Shown here: in pieces, positions 54,391-63,773 of the stretch | How positions within the stretch are numbered: the stretch's first letter is position 1 | Layout of the letters: every line of letters starts with the position of its first letter | Source of the DNA: DATFDN01 sp963762525 | GTDB taxonomy: Bacteria; Pseudomonadota; Alphaproteobacteria; Acetobacterales; Acetobacteraceae | Assembly: GCA_963762525.1 (NCBI GenBank) | Contig: CAVXKT010000002.1 | Location: forward strand, 602,727-666,726 | Direction: 5' to 3' | DNA length: 64,000 bases | Position numbers and translations under genes: made by a program | Notes under the pieces: model-generated | What the model was told of the DNA's origin: nothing | The model's input: the letters and a program-made list of their open reading frames with translations, nothing else | The model's database searches: none

Positions 54391-56244
54391 ATGCCAGTGC
54401 AAAGCTCGGCAGGACCGCGCGACGAAACATCTGCGTCCTCGACTGCCGGACCCGGGCAGGTCGGAGTGGCAGACTCCCTCACCGGCGGTTTGCTTCAGGA
54501 TCAGGTGCGGCAGCTCGGCGAAATGCTGGCCCATGACCCGCTCCTGCGGGCGAGCGAAGATGCGCTTAGCGCGAACCCGTTGCGGGAAGTCATCCCGGTG
54601 GACTGGCCGGAGATTGCGCGGGCGCTGCGCACGGTTTGGCTCCGTTCGCTGTCGCGGCCCGAACAGGCGTTTGCCGCGGCGATCGATCTCAATGCCCGGC
54701 TGTGGCAATCGGCGCTGGACATTTGGGCTGCCGCCGGGCGGAGTTGGTGGGGATTGCCGCCCGACGCCGCCCCGGCCGCGTCCGGTGCCGACAAGCGCTT
54801 CGCCGCGCCGGAGTGGGAGGGCAACCCGGTCTTCCGCACATTGAAGGAGCTCTACCTTCTGGCTTCGGATTGGCTGCTGGCCCGCGGTAGCGAAGCCGAC
54901 GACCTCGGCCCTGCGGAGCGCCAACGGCTCGATTTCCATCTGCGTCAATTCGTGGATGCGATGAGCCCGACCCTGCAGCTCGCCTCCAATCCGGTGGCGC
55001 TGCGCCGGGCGGTGGAGACGGGCGGGGTGAGCCTCGCCGACGGCGCGCGCAACCTGATGCGCGACGTCGAGCAGGGCAAGCTGACCATGGTGGATGAGAC
55101 CGCCTTCGCGCCGGGGCGGAATCTCGCGCTGACCCCGGGCAAGGTGGTGGTGCGCAACAAGCTGATCGAGCTGATCCAGTATTCGCCGAGCACGGAGACG
55201 GTTCACCAGACACCGCTGATGATCATCCCGCCCTGGATCAACAAATACTACATCATGGACATGCAGCCGAAGAACAGCATGGTCCGTTATCTGGTCGCGC
55301 AGGGGTTCACCGTTTTCATGCTGTCCTGGCGCAATCCGGATGCCTCCATGGAGAGCACATCGATCGACGACTACGTCGATTTCGGCCCGCTCGCCGCGAG
55401 CGACGCCATCCGTGCGATCACCGGCAGCCCGACCGTCAACGTCATGGGATACTGCATCGGCGGCACGCTGCTGGCGATGACCTTGGCGTGGCTCGCCGCC
55501 AAGGGCGACACCCGCTTCGGCACCGCGACCTTCATGGTCTCGCTGCTCGATTTCTCCAAGGTCGGCGACACGGCGGTGTTTCTCGGCGAGCCCACCGTGG
55601 ATTTCATCGAGCAGCAGATGATGCAACGCGGCTATCTCGACAGCCGCGAGATGTCCAACATGTTCAACCTGCTGCGCAGCAACGACCTGATCTGGTCGAA
55701 CGTGGTGAACAACTACCTGCTGGGCCAGAAGCCGGCCGCCTTCGATCTCCTGTACTGGAACAGCGACGGCACGCGCATGGCGCGCACGGCGCACGGGTGG
55801 TATCTGCACAATACCTATGTGGAGAACAACCTGATCCGGCCGGGCAAGGTCCACCTCAAGGGCGAGGCGCTGGATTTGGGCCGCATTCGGCAAGCCGCCT
55901 ACGCGGTCGGCGCCGAAAAGGACCACATCGTTCCCTGGGACGCGGCGTGGCGCATCACCCGGCTGGTCGGCGGCAAGGTGCGCTTCGTGCTCGCCTCCAG
56001 CGGACACATTGCCGGCATGATCAATCCGCCGGGCGGCAAGGGAACCTACTGGACCAACGAGGCGGAGGCGGAGACAGCCGAGGCGTGGCGCCAGGGCGCC
56101 GAGCGCCACGACGGCAGTTGGTGGTCCGACTGGTCCTACTGGCTCGCCGCGCATGCCGGCGAGAAGACCGCGCCGCCGCCGCTCGGCTCCAACGCTTACC
56201 CGCCCTTGCAGGACGCACCGGGGAGCTACGTGCTGGTGAAGTAG
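54391..56244 (+). CDS. phaC: Class I poly(3-hydroxyalkanoate) synthase
   Basis: 617 residues. The lipase-box-like VMGYCIGGTLLAM carries the catalytic Cys (355), with Asp in AVGAEKDHIVPWD and His in LASSGHIAGMINPP. IIPPWINKYYIMDMQPKNSMVRYL and SWRNPDASMESTSIDDYV are conserved. It polymerises hydroxyacyl-CoA into storage granules. No phaR, phaE or other pha genes are adjacent, and the class I length fits. A strong AGGGAGG ribosome-binding site precedes the start. Confidence 0.96.
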   Translation: MPVQSSAGPRDETSASSTAGPGQVGVADSLTGGLLQDQVRQLGEMLAHDPLLRASEDALSANPLREVIPVDWPEIARALRTVWLRSLSRPEQAFAAAIDLNARLWQSALDIWAAAGRSWWGLPPDAAPAASGADKRFAAPEWEGNPVFRTLKELYLLASDWLLARGSEADDLGPAERQRLDFHLRQFVDAMSPTLQLASNPVALRRAVETGGVSLADGARNLMRDVEQGKLTMVDETAFAPGRNLALTPGKVVVRNKLIELIQYSPSTETVHQTPLMIIPPWINKYYIMDMQPKNSMVRYLVAQGFTVFMLSWRNPDASMESTSIDDYVDFGPLAASDAIRAITGSPTVNVMGYCIGGTLLAMTLAWLAAKGDTRFGTATFMVSLLDFSKVGDTAVFLGEPTVDFIEQQMMQRGYLDSREMSNMFNLLRSNDLIWSNVVNNYLLGQKPAAFDLLYWNSDGTRMARTAHGWYLHNTYVENNLIRPGKVHLKGEALDLGRIRQAAYAVGAEKDHIVPWDAAWRITRLVGGKVRFVLASSGHIAGMINPPGGKGTYWTNEAEAETAEAWRQGAERHDGSWWSDWSYWLAAHAGEKTAPPPLGSNAYPPLQDAPGSYVLVK

Positions 56245-56417
56245 TCCTTGCCCGCCGGCGCCGGAGTATCGGAAGGCCGGCCAGACGCATCGATCGGGTA
56301 AGATCGAAGGCAACAAAACTGCTCGACGCGCGCGTCTCATCGCTGCTATGCCGATCGCGATAGAGCGGATCATCGCTCCGTTTGAGGAGTTCGCGCGGGC
56401 GATCTGGGGAGGACGGG

Positions 56418-56711
56418 ATGATAGCGGTCGCGACGGTTTTCAAAATCGATCATGAGCAGGGCACTCGTCTGGCGAGGGAGGTCGCGCCCATCCTGAAGAG
56501 TTGCGGTGCGACCGCGGTGCGATGGGGACTTCGTCACTCCGGGGAACACACCGGCAAGCCCATGATGGTGAGCCTGTATCCGGATTGGCAGACCTATGGC
56601 CGAGCATGTCAGGCGATGTACGAAGACAAAGCGTGGATGTCGGCGCTCCTCCAAGTTATGCAGGCGGGTGAAATCCTCGATCGTTCGATCACGGTGCTGG
56701 AAGACTTGTAG
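56418..56711 (+). CDS. Small dimeric alpha/beta-barrel-like protein
   Basis: 97 residues: MIAVATVFKIDHEQGTRLAREV, HTGKPMMVSLYPDWQTYGRACQAM and ITVLEDL give a ferredoxin-like two-strand/helix repeat similar to ABM or NIPSNAP-type folds. The ribosome-binding site GGGGAGGACGGG supports the start. The function is unknown. Confidence 0.55.
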   Translation: MIAVATVFKIDHEQGTRLAREVAPILKSCGATAVRWGLRHSGEHTGKPMMVSLYPDWQTYGRACQAMYEDKAWMSALLQVMQAGEILDRSITVLEDL

Positions 56712-56969
56712 AGCTTCGGGCGACGGAAGGGCCGCCGCGCGGACGCTAAGCCGGCGCGCGGCTCGGCTCCTTGTTCCCCAGGTACGGCGCCCGGGAATTC
56801 GCGGGTGCGGGGATGAGCCCGTCAGCAGCAGGCCGGTCGCGATTAGCACGTGGGCCGACGCCATGCGATGGTCATGCTGTCCTCCTCGCCAGGGCTTGCC
56901 ACCCTCATGTTCCGGTCTTCCGAGCCGGTCCGCAACCCGGTGCGCGTCGGCGGCGGTTCGCCCATTCCC
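56712..56969. other. Gap without a recognisable gene
   Basis: 258 bases between the small plus-strand gene and the end of the peptidase gene. Open frames here are short, Arg-rich and lack ribosome-binding sites. Confidence 0.35.
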
Positions 56970-58151
56970 TCACGCCTTTACGAACAGGCGGCGCGGCACG
57001 TCGGCCAGGCACTCGACGCCGGAATCGGTGATGACGATGCTCTCGGTGATCTCGAGGCCCATCGTCTCCAGCCACAGCCCGGTCATGAAGTGAAACGTCA
57101 TCCCCGGAAGCAGCACGGTGCGGTCGCCGGGACGCAGGCTCATGGTCCGCTCGCCCCAGTCCGGCGGGTAGCTCAAGCCGATCGGATATCCGGTGCGATT
57201 GTCCTTGGCGATGCCGTATCGCTTCAGCACGGCGAAGAAGGCGTTAGCGATGTCCTCACAGGTGTTGCCGGGCCGCGCCGCCAGCAGCCCCGCCGCCATG
57301 CCCTCCAGCACCGCCTTCTCCGCATCCAGAAATGCCGTGCTCGGCTGGCCCAGGAAAACGGTGCGGCAAAGCGGGCAGTGATAGCGGCGATAGCAGCCGG
57401 CGATCTCGAAGAACGTGCCTTCGCCCCGGCGCAACGGCTGGTCGTCCCAGGTCAGGTGCGGCGCCGACGCCGCCTCGCCCGAGGGCAGCAGCGGCACCAG
57501 CGCCGGATAGTCGCCGCCGTATCCGTCGGCGCCGCGAATGCCGGCGTCGTAGATCTCGGCCACCAGATCGCATTTTCGCATTCCGGGTTCGATGCGCTCC
57601 AGGATGCGCCGGTGCATCGCCTCGACGATGCGTGCCGCGCGGCGCATGTAGTCGAGCTCCCGGGCGCTCTTGACCGCACGCTGCCAGTTCACCAGCGACG
57701 TGGCATCGACGAAACGGGCGTTCGGCAGATGGCGTTGCAGCGAGGCGAAGGCGGCGGCGGAGAACCAGTAATTGTCCATCTCCACGCCGATCGCCAGCCG
57801 GTCCCAGCCGCGCGCCTCGATCAGCCGCGACAACACCTCCATCGGATGACGTTCCGATGACTGCACGTAGTGGTCGGGGTAGCCCACGATGTTGTCGTGG
57901 TGCAGATAGGCGGTGCGCTTGGCGCCGTTCGCATCCTGTCCGCGTCCGAACCAGACCGGCTCGCCGTCTTGCGGCACCAGCACGCATTGATGCACGTAGA
58001 AGGACCAGCCGTCATAGCCGGTGAGCCAGGCCATGTTGGAGGGGTCGCTCGCGACCATGAGCTCGATACCCGCCCGCGCCATCGCGGCGCGCGTCTTCGC
58101 CAAGCGCTGTTCATATTCGGCCCGGGTGAAATGCAAAACCGGCGAGCTCAT
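56970..58151 (-). CDS. doeA: M24-family peptidase-like ectoine hydrolase
   Basis: 393 residues. GYDGWSFYVHQCVLVP, GYPDHYVQSSERHPMEVLSRL, VEMDNYWFSAAAFASLQRHLP and GSGEAASAPHLTWDDQP-like segments follow the DoeA (ectoine hydrolase) pattern more closely than creatinase or Xaa-Pro peptidases. RRGEGTFFEIAGCYRRYHCPLCRTVFLG and PGMTFHFMTGLW make up the C-terminal pita-bread fold. DoeA opens ectoine/hydroxyectoine to N-acetyl-diaminobutyrate. The companion genes doeB, doeC and doeD are not in the window, so the assignment is homology only. Confidence 0.82.
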   Translation of the reverse strand: MSSPVLHFTRAEYEQRLAKTRAAMARAGIELMVASDPSNMAWLTGYDGWSFYVHQCVLVPQDGEPVWFGRGQDANGAKRTAYLHHDNIVGYPDHYVQSSERHPMEVLSRLIEARGWDRLAIGVEMDNYWFSAAAFASLQRHLPNARFVDATSLVNWQRAVKSARELDYMRRAARIVEAMHRRILERIEPGMRKCDLVAEIYDAGIRGADGYGGDYPALVPLLPSGEAASAPHLTWDDQPLRRGEGTFFEIAGCYRRYHCPLCRTVFLGQPSTAFLDAEKAVLEGMAAGLLAARPGNTCEDIANAFFAVLKRYGIAKDNRTGYPIGLSYPPDWGERTMSLRPGDRTVLLPGMTFHFMTGLWLETMGLEITESIVITDSGVECLADVPRRLFVKA

Positions 58152-58413
58152 CTCGTTCTCCCGCTATCGCCCGCACTCATAGCCTTCGATCGCTTCGCTC
58201 TCAACGCGCGGACCGGATCGCGGGCCGCCCGCGGAAACCGGGCACGCGGCTCCCGACGAACACGAAAATTCTTGCCCGATCGTGCAAATCGGGATACTTC
58301 CGGCGATCGTAACGAAAATCCCCCGCAATTCCGACCGACGTGTCGCACCGGGGGATTGGAGCCGACCTGCGGGGCCGGGCATCGCCCTGCCCACCGTAAT
58401 TGAGGAATTGCCG

Positions 58414-60924
58414 ATGGCGAGCGATAATTGGAGCGCAGAAACTGAAGCCCCCATTGCGGCCCGAATTGCGTTGCCGACCCGGCAGAACGAGGAGGTCGTC
58501 ACCTTTCGACGAGCGATCGTCGCGAAGCTCACCTATGCGATCGGTCGCGACCCGATTGTCGCCAGCGAGTGGGACTGGTTCGTGGCCACCTGCCTCGCCG
58601 TGCGCGATCGGATCGTCGATCGATGGATACCGGCAACGCGGTCCGACTACGCCGAGAAGCGCAAGCGGGTATATTATCTATCGCTCGAATTCCTGATCGG
58701 GCAGTTGCTGCACGATAATCTGCGCAATCTCGGCATCTTCGAATCGGTGCGCGCGGCCCTGGCCGAGCTGGGCGTCGATCTGGACAATATGCGCAACATC
58801 GAGCCGGACGCGGCGCTCGGCAACGGCGGGCTCGGCCGGTTGGCCGCCTGTTTCATGGAAAGCATGGCTAGCCTTTCCATTCCCGCGCACGGCTACGGCA
58901 TCCGCTACCACGCGGGGCTGTTCCGGCAAGTCATCAACGACGGCTGGCAGCAGGAATATCCGGAGAATTGGCTCTCGGCGGGAAACCCGTGGGAGTTCGT
59001 GCGCCCGGACCGCACGTACTCGGTGGGGTTCGGCGGCATGGTCAGGGCGGAACGCAATGCGGATGGCGAACTCCGCCAAGTCTGGTACCCGAAGGAGACC
59101 GTCGACGCCGTGCCCTATGACACGCCGGTCGTGGGATGGCGCGGCAAGCACGTCAATGCGCTGCGTCTATGGTCGGCGCGCGCACCGGACCCGCTCCACC
59201 TCGCCGCCTTCAATCGCGGCGATCACGTCGGCGCATTGGAGGCGCGCACCCGCGCCAACGCGATCTCGGAAATCCTCTATCCGAGCGACGAAACGCCGGC
59301 CGGACAGGAGCTCCGGCTGCGACAGGAGTACTTCTTCTCGTCAGCGTCGCTTCAAGACTTGCTGCAACGGCACCTACGCAACCATGGCGACGTGCGAACG
59401 CTGGCCGAAAAGGCGGCGATCCAGCTCAACGACACCCATCCCGCGATCGCCGTCGCCGAGCTCATGCGGCTGCTCGTCGATGTTCACGGCCTGGCCTGGG
59501 CGGAGGCGTGGGGCATCACCAGCGCGGCCTTCTCCTATACCAACCACACGCTGCTGCCGGAGGCGCTGGAGAGTTGGTCGGTGCAGCTGATGGAGCGGCT
59601 GCTGCCGCGCCACATGCAGATCATCTACGAGATCAATGCGCTGCATCTGAGCCGGGCGAAAAGCGAAGCCGGTGAGGATGCCGGACGGATCTCCTCGTTG
59701 TCGCTGATCGACGAGAACCATGGCCGGCGGGTGCGGATGAGCAATCTCGCGTTCGTCGGCTCGCACAAGGTCAACGGCGTCTCGCAGCTGCACACGAAGC
59801 TGTTGCGCCGAACGGTATTCCGCGATCTGCACGCGATGTATCCCGAACGGATCGTTAACAAGACCAACGGCATTACCTTCCGGCGATGGCTCTTCGGCGC
59901 CAACCCCGGGCTGACCGAGATTCTGGTGGACGTGCTCGGCCCCGGGGTGATGGACGACCCCGCCGAGCTCGCGTTTCTCGGCCGCTTCGCCGATGATACC
60001 GGACTGCACGAACGGCTGGCCGCGACCCGGTGGCAGAACAAAATTCGCCTCCGCGACCTGATCGCCGAGCGGGTCGGGATCGAGGTCGATCCCGATGCCT
60101 TGTTCGACGTTCACATCAAACGCATCCACGAGTACAAGCGCCAGCTCCTGAACATTCTGGAGACGATCGCGCTGTACAACGAGATCCGGTCGCACCCGAC
60201 CCGCGACTGGAATCCGCGGGTGAAGATTTTCGCCGGCAAGGCGGCCGCGAGCTACCATCGCGCCAAGCTGATCATCAAGCTGATCCACGACGTCGCCCGG
60301 GTGGTCAACAACGACCCGAGCGTTCACCAGTTGCTCAAAGTCGTGTTTTTGCCGAATTACAACGTGAGCCTCGCGGAGGTGTTGATTCCCGCGGCCGACC
60401 TGTCGGAGCAGATCTCGACCGCCGGGATGGAGGCATCCGGCACCGGCAACATGAAATTCGCGCTCAACGGCGCCTTGACCATCGGCACTCTGGACGGTGC
60501 GAACGTGGAGATCATGGAGCACGCCGGCGCCGAGAACATGTTCATCTTCGGCCTTACCGCGCCGGAGGTGGAACAGCGTCGGCTCGCCGGCATTGCCGGC
60601 GGCGAAACGCTCGCCGAGTCGGTGGCGCTGCAAGAGGTTCTCGACGCCGTGAAATCGGGCCTGTTCTCGCCGTCGGACCCGCACCGGTATCGCGATCTGC
60701 TCAACGAGCTGATCGAGCGCGATCAGTTCATGCTGGTGCCGGACTTCGATCCCTACGCGCGGGCGCAGCGGGAGGTGGACGCGCGGTGGCGGGACCGCGC
60801 CGGCTGGTGGCGATCCGCCGTCTCGACGATGGCCGGCCAGGGTTGGTGCTCGTCCGACCGCGCCATCAGCGAATACGCCGACGACATCTGGAAGCTGCCC
60901 GGGATGGCGCGAAACCGAACTTAG
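58414..60924 (+). CDS. glgP: Glycogen phosphorylase
   Basis: 836 residues. YYLSLEFLIGQLLHDNLRNLG, NGGLGRLAACFMESMASL and AIQLNDTHPAIAVAELMRLL cover the N-terminal half; EASGTGNMKFALNGALTIGTLDGAN carries the PLP-linked Lys. It releases glucose-1-phosphate from glycogen or maltodextrin. The start is set at 58414 (GAGG nine bases upstream), leaving a non-coding leader. It and the debranching-type enzyme at 47.5 kb point to glycogen turnover; glgA/B/C are not in the window. Confidence 0.96.
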   Translation: MASDNWSAETEAPIAARIALPTRQNEEVVTFRRAIVAKLTYAIGRDPIVASEWDWFVATCLAVRDRIVDRWIPATRSDYAEKRKRVYYLSLEFLIGQLLHDNLRNLGIFESVRAALAELGVDLDNMRNIEPDAALGNGGLGRLAACFMESMASLSIPAHGYGIRYHAGLFRQVINDGWQQEYPENWLSAGNPWEFVRPDRTYSVGFGGMVRAERNADGELRQVWYPKETVDAVPYDTPVVGWRGKHVNALRLWSARAPDPLHLAAFNRGDHVGALEARTRANAISEILYPSDETPAGQELRLRQEYFFSSASLQDLLQRHLRNHGDVRTLAEKAAIQLNDTHPAIAVAELMRLLVDVHGLAWAEAWGITSAAFSYTNHTLLPEALESWSVQLMERLLPRHMQIIYEINALHLSRAKSEAGEDAGRISSLSLIDENHGRRVRMSNLAFVGSHKVNGVSQLHTKLLRRTVFRDLHAMYPERIVNKTNGITFRRWLFGANPGLTEILVDVLGPGVMDDPAELAFLGRFADDTGLHERLAATRWQNKIRLRDLIAERVGIEVDPDALFDVHIKRIHEYKRQLLNILETIALYNEIRSHPTRDWNPRVKIFAGKAAASYHRAKLIIKLIHDVARVVNNDPSVHQLLKVVFLPNYNVSLAEVLIPAADLSEQISTAGMEASGTGNMKFALNGALTIGTLDGANVEIMEHAGAENMFIFGLTAPEVEQRRLAGIAGGETLAESVALQEVLDAVKSGLFSPSDPHRYRDLLNELIERDQFMLVPDFDPYARAQREVDARWRDRAGWWRSAVSTMAGQGWCSSDRAISEYADDIWKLPGMARNRT

Positions 60925-60963
60925 CCCGGGCATCGCGAACGGCGGGCTGCCGGGTGCGGCCGA

Positions 60964-61407
60964 TCAGCCCAGCGCCCGCAAGCTGTCGCGCAAACGGACC
61001 TCCCCGCCGTCAAGCAGGGCTTCCAACTCCGCGTGCGCGGCCTCCCAAATGGGCACGGCGCGGCAGAGAAGCGCCATCCCGGCGCGGGTCAGCCGCAGGC
61101 GCCGGCTGCGTCGATCTTCGGCATCAACCGCTACCTTCACAAGGCCGCGACGCGCCAGCGGCTTGACCGCGGCGGTGAGCGTCGTGCGGTCCATCGCCAG
61201 CAGCGATGCCACCGCCCCCATCGCCGGCGGGTCCGGCCGATTGAGCGCCATCATCAGCGAGAATTGGCCGTTGGTGAGGCCGATGGGCCGCAAGGCCTCG
61301 TCGAAGCGCCGCGCCAGCGCCCGCGCCGCGCGTTGCACGTGCAGACAGAGGCAGGTGTCGCGCACCCGCAGCGTCGTCTCGAATGGAACCTTGGCCGGCG
61401 TTGACAT
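60964..61407 (-). CDS. MarR-family transcriptional regulator
   Basis: 147 residues. LTNGQFSLMMALNRPDPPAMGAVASLLAMDRTTLTAAVKPL is the MarR winged helix, followed by the wing KVAVDAEDRRSRRLRLT. N-terminal Cys residues (DTCLCLHVQ) could sense oxidants, as in OhrR-like MarR members. Divergent from the DUF899 gene at 61487, which it may regulate; the 79-base gap holds both start sites. Confidence 0.9.
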   Translation of the reverse strand: MSTPAKVPFETTLRVRDTCLCLHVQRAARALARRFDEALRPIGLTNGQFSLMMALNRPDPPAMGAVASLLAMDRTTLTAAVKPLARRGLVKVAVDAEDRRSRRLRLTRAGMALLCRAVPIWEAAHAELEALLDGGEVRLRDSLRALG

Positions 61408-61486
61408 CGCCGAGCTACATTGATATCAACCTGTCCCCGAAGCAAGCCCGATCGAGGGCCGGCCAGGAATAGGCGAAGGGGATGTC

Positions 61487-62207
61487 ATGCAAGATCATCG
61501 GGTGGTCTCGAGAGAGGAATGGCTCAGCGCGCGCAAGGCGCTGCTGGTGAAGGAGAAGGAGGCGACGCGGCTGCGCGACAAGCTCAATGCCGAGCGGATG
61601 GCGCTGCCCCGGGTCAAAGTTGAGAAATCCTACATCTTCGACTCACCCGGCGGTCGAAAGAGTCTCGCCGAACTGTTCGGCGGCCGCAGCCAGTTGATCG
61701 TCTATCATTTCATGCTGGGTCCGGACTGGGAGGCGGGATGCTCCGGTTGTTCCTTCCTGGCGGACCATCTGGACGGTGCGTTGCCGCATCTCGAGCACCA
61801 TGATGTGAGCCTGGTCGCGGTCTCGCGCGCACCGCTTGCGAAAATCGCAGCCTACAAGGCCCGCATGGGTTGGCGATTTCCCTTGGGTCTCGTCGTTCGG
61901 CAGCGACTTCAACTTCGATTTTCATGTCTCGTTCACGCCCGAACAGCTCGCGAGCGGGTACCGTCACCTACAACTTTACCGAGATCGACGCCGCCGACGC
62001 TCATGATGAGCTGCCGGGTCTCAGCGCCTTCTTCCGCGACGAATCCGGCATGTCTATCATACCTATTCGTCGTACGCGCGCGGAGATGAGGAACTGATCG
62101 GCACGCTGATGATTCTCGACCGCGCGCCGAAGGGCCGCAACGAGACGTCCACCATGGACTTCATGCGCCGACATGACGAATACGAGGACACACCCGCCCT
62201 CGCCTGA
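61487..62207 (+). CDS. DUF899 thioredoxin-like family protein (frameshifted)
   Basis: About 240 residues. VVSREEWLSARKALLVKEKEATRLRD and LFGGRSQLIVYHFMLGPDWEAGCSGCSFLADHLDGAL are hallmark DUF899 segments with a Cys-x2-Cys pair. Frames change near 61882 (resuming WVSSFGSDFNFDFHVSF) and near 62050 (resuming VYHTYSSYARGDEELIG); the end is HDEYEDTPALA. The two indels are within otherwise conserved sequence. The fold is peroxiredoxin/thioredoxin-like, activity uncertain. Confidence 0.75.
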
Positions 62208-62348
62208 CGCAGTGTAGCGAATGGAGGGTCGGATGACGCGATCTGACACGAGCGCAGCGGCTGATGCAAGGTCCCGACGACACCGCGATCGCCGATGAGT
62301 TTCAACCCTCGCCTATCAGGCTGCATCCCACCAACCGGGAGGAACCGC

Positions 62349-63101
62349 ATGAGCGCATCTCAAGGCCAGTTCGTCTGGTGCGAGCTGATGACCGCCGACA
62401 CCGCGGCGGCGACGGCGTTTTACGGCAAGGTGATCGGCTGGGAGGCGAAGGACGCCGGCCCGGCGTATGGCGGCTACACCATCCTCCACGCCGGCGAGAC
62501 GCCGGTGGGCGGTGTGATGGCGCTGCCCCCCGGCGCGCAGCCGGGCTGGGTCGGCTATGTCGCGGTCAACGACGTTGATGCCGCCGCCGCGCGCGTCAAA
62601 TCGGCCGGCGGACAGGTTCACCGAGCGGCGGACGATATCCCCGAAGTCGGCCGGTTCGCGGTGGTCGCGGACCCGCAAGGTGCGGTGTTCACGCTATTCA
62701 AGCCGATGACGGAGGGAACGCCGCCGCCGCCGGCGGGCGCCACGCCGGGCCGGGTCGGCTGGCACGAACTGACCACCTCCGACCGGGAGGCGGCCTTCGC
62801 CTTCTATGCCGCGCTGTTCGGCTGGACCAAGGCGGAGGCGCACGACATGGGACCGATGGGGATCTATCAGATCTTCGCCGTGGGCGGAGTGCCGGTCGGC
62901 GGCATGTTCGCCAGCAAGGACCGCCCGCCGTCCTGGCTCTATTACTTCAACGTGGACGCCGCCGAGGCGGCGGTGAGCCGGGTTAAGGCGGCGGGCGGTG
63001 AACTCGTCAACGGCCCGATGCAGGTGCCCGGCGGCAGCTGGATCGCGCACTGCAAAGACCCGCAAGGCGCGATGTTCGCCGTCGTCGGCCCGCAGCACTG
63101 A
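62349..63101 (+). CDS. Tandem VOC (glyoxalase/dioxygenase fold) protein
   Basis: 250 residues made of two VOC modules: residues about 6-115 (FVWCELMTADTAAATAFYGKVIGWEAKDAGP) and 130-250 (RVGWHELTTSDREAAFAFYAALFGWTKAE). Each has the betaalphabetabetabeta unit and DPQGAVF/DPQGAMF ends. Substrate and metal are unknown. Twelve bases separate it from the next VOC gene, so the pair is likely co-transcribed. Confidence 0.88.
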   Translation: MSASQGQFVWCELMTADTAAATAFYGKVIGWEAKDAGPAYGGYTILHAGETPVGGVMALPPGAQPGWVGYVAVNDVDAAAARVKSAGGQVHRAADDIPEVGRFAVVADPQGAVFTLFKPMTEGTPPPPAGATPGRVGWHELTTSDREAAFAFYAALFGWTKAEAHDMGPMGIYQIFAVGGVPVGGMFASKDRPPSWLYYFNVDAAEAAVSRVKAAGGELVNGPMQVPGGSWIAHCKDPQGAMFAVVGPQH

Positions 63102-63112
63102 TCGAGGGAAGA

Positions 63113-63589
63113 ATGACCAAGATCGCACCCTGCCTCTGGTTTGACGGCAAGGCCGAAGAGGCGGCCCAATTCTACGCGCGCACCTTCCCCTCCAGCCATG
63201 TCGGGAAGGTGCAGCGCGCCCCCGGCGACTATCCCGGCGGCGAGGCCGGTTCGGTGCTGGTGGTCGAATTCACCGTGCTCGGGATGGACTTCGTCGGGCT
63301 GAACGCCGGACCCAAATTCACCTTCGATGAGGCGATCTCGTTCCAGGTCTATACCGACGATCAGGCGGAAACCGATCGCTACTGGAACGCGATCACGGCC
63401 GACGGCGGCGAGGAAAGCGTGTGCGGGTGGTGCAAGGATAAGTTCGGCCTCTCCTGGCAGATCGTGCCCCGCCGCCTGCTTCAGGTGATGGCCGATCCGG
63501 ACAAGGACCGCGCCAAACGCGGCATGGAGGCGATGATGCGGATGCAGAAGATCGACATCGCCGCCATCGAGCGGGCCGCCGCTGGGTAG
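63113..63589 (+). CDS. VOC family protein, PhnB-like
   Basis: 158 residues of the PhnB/3-demethylubiquinone-methyltransferase-like VOC group: IAPCLWFDGKAEEAAQFYARTFPSS, FVGLNAGPKFTFDEAISFQVYTDDQAETDRYW and CGWCKDKFGLSWQIVP. The members are commonly named after the domain without known function. Same strand as the tandem VOC gene and probably in one transcript. Confidence 0.88.
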   Translation: MTKIAPCLWFDGKAEEAAQFYARTFPSSHVGKVQRAPGDYPGGEAGSVLVVEFTVLGMDFVGLNAGPKFTFDEAISFQVYTDDQAETDRYWNAITADGGEESVCGWCKDKFGLSWQIVPRRLLQVMADPDKDRAKRGMEAMMRMQKIDIAAIERAAAG

Positions 63590-63647
63590 GCGGCGTGAGC
63601 TGATCGGCTAGCGAGCATTCGGATCGGGTGGAACCGTCTTCCTCTTC

Positions 63648-63729
63648 GTCATGCTCGGCGAATGCCGAGCATCCACGCCTTTCTTTCGCCCACAAAGGCG
63701 TGGATGCTCGCGCCAAGCGCGAGCATGAC
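63648..63729. repeat. Long palindromic repeat between converging genes
   Basis: GTCATGCTCG (63648-63657) pairs with CGAGCATGAC (63720-63729). Inside, GAGCATCCACGCCTTT (63667-63682) pairs perfectly with AAAGGCGTGGATGCTC (63694-63709). It is a strong hairpin of the REP type and may end transcription from both sides. Confidence 0.8.
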
Positions 63730-63773
63730 GTGGAAAATCCGGTTCATCTGCTTTCACATGATCCGAAAACGCT

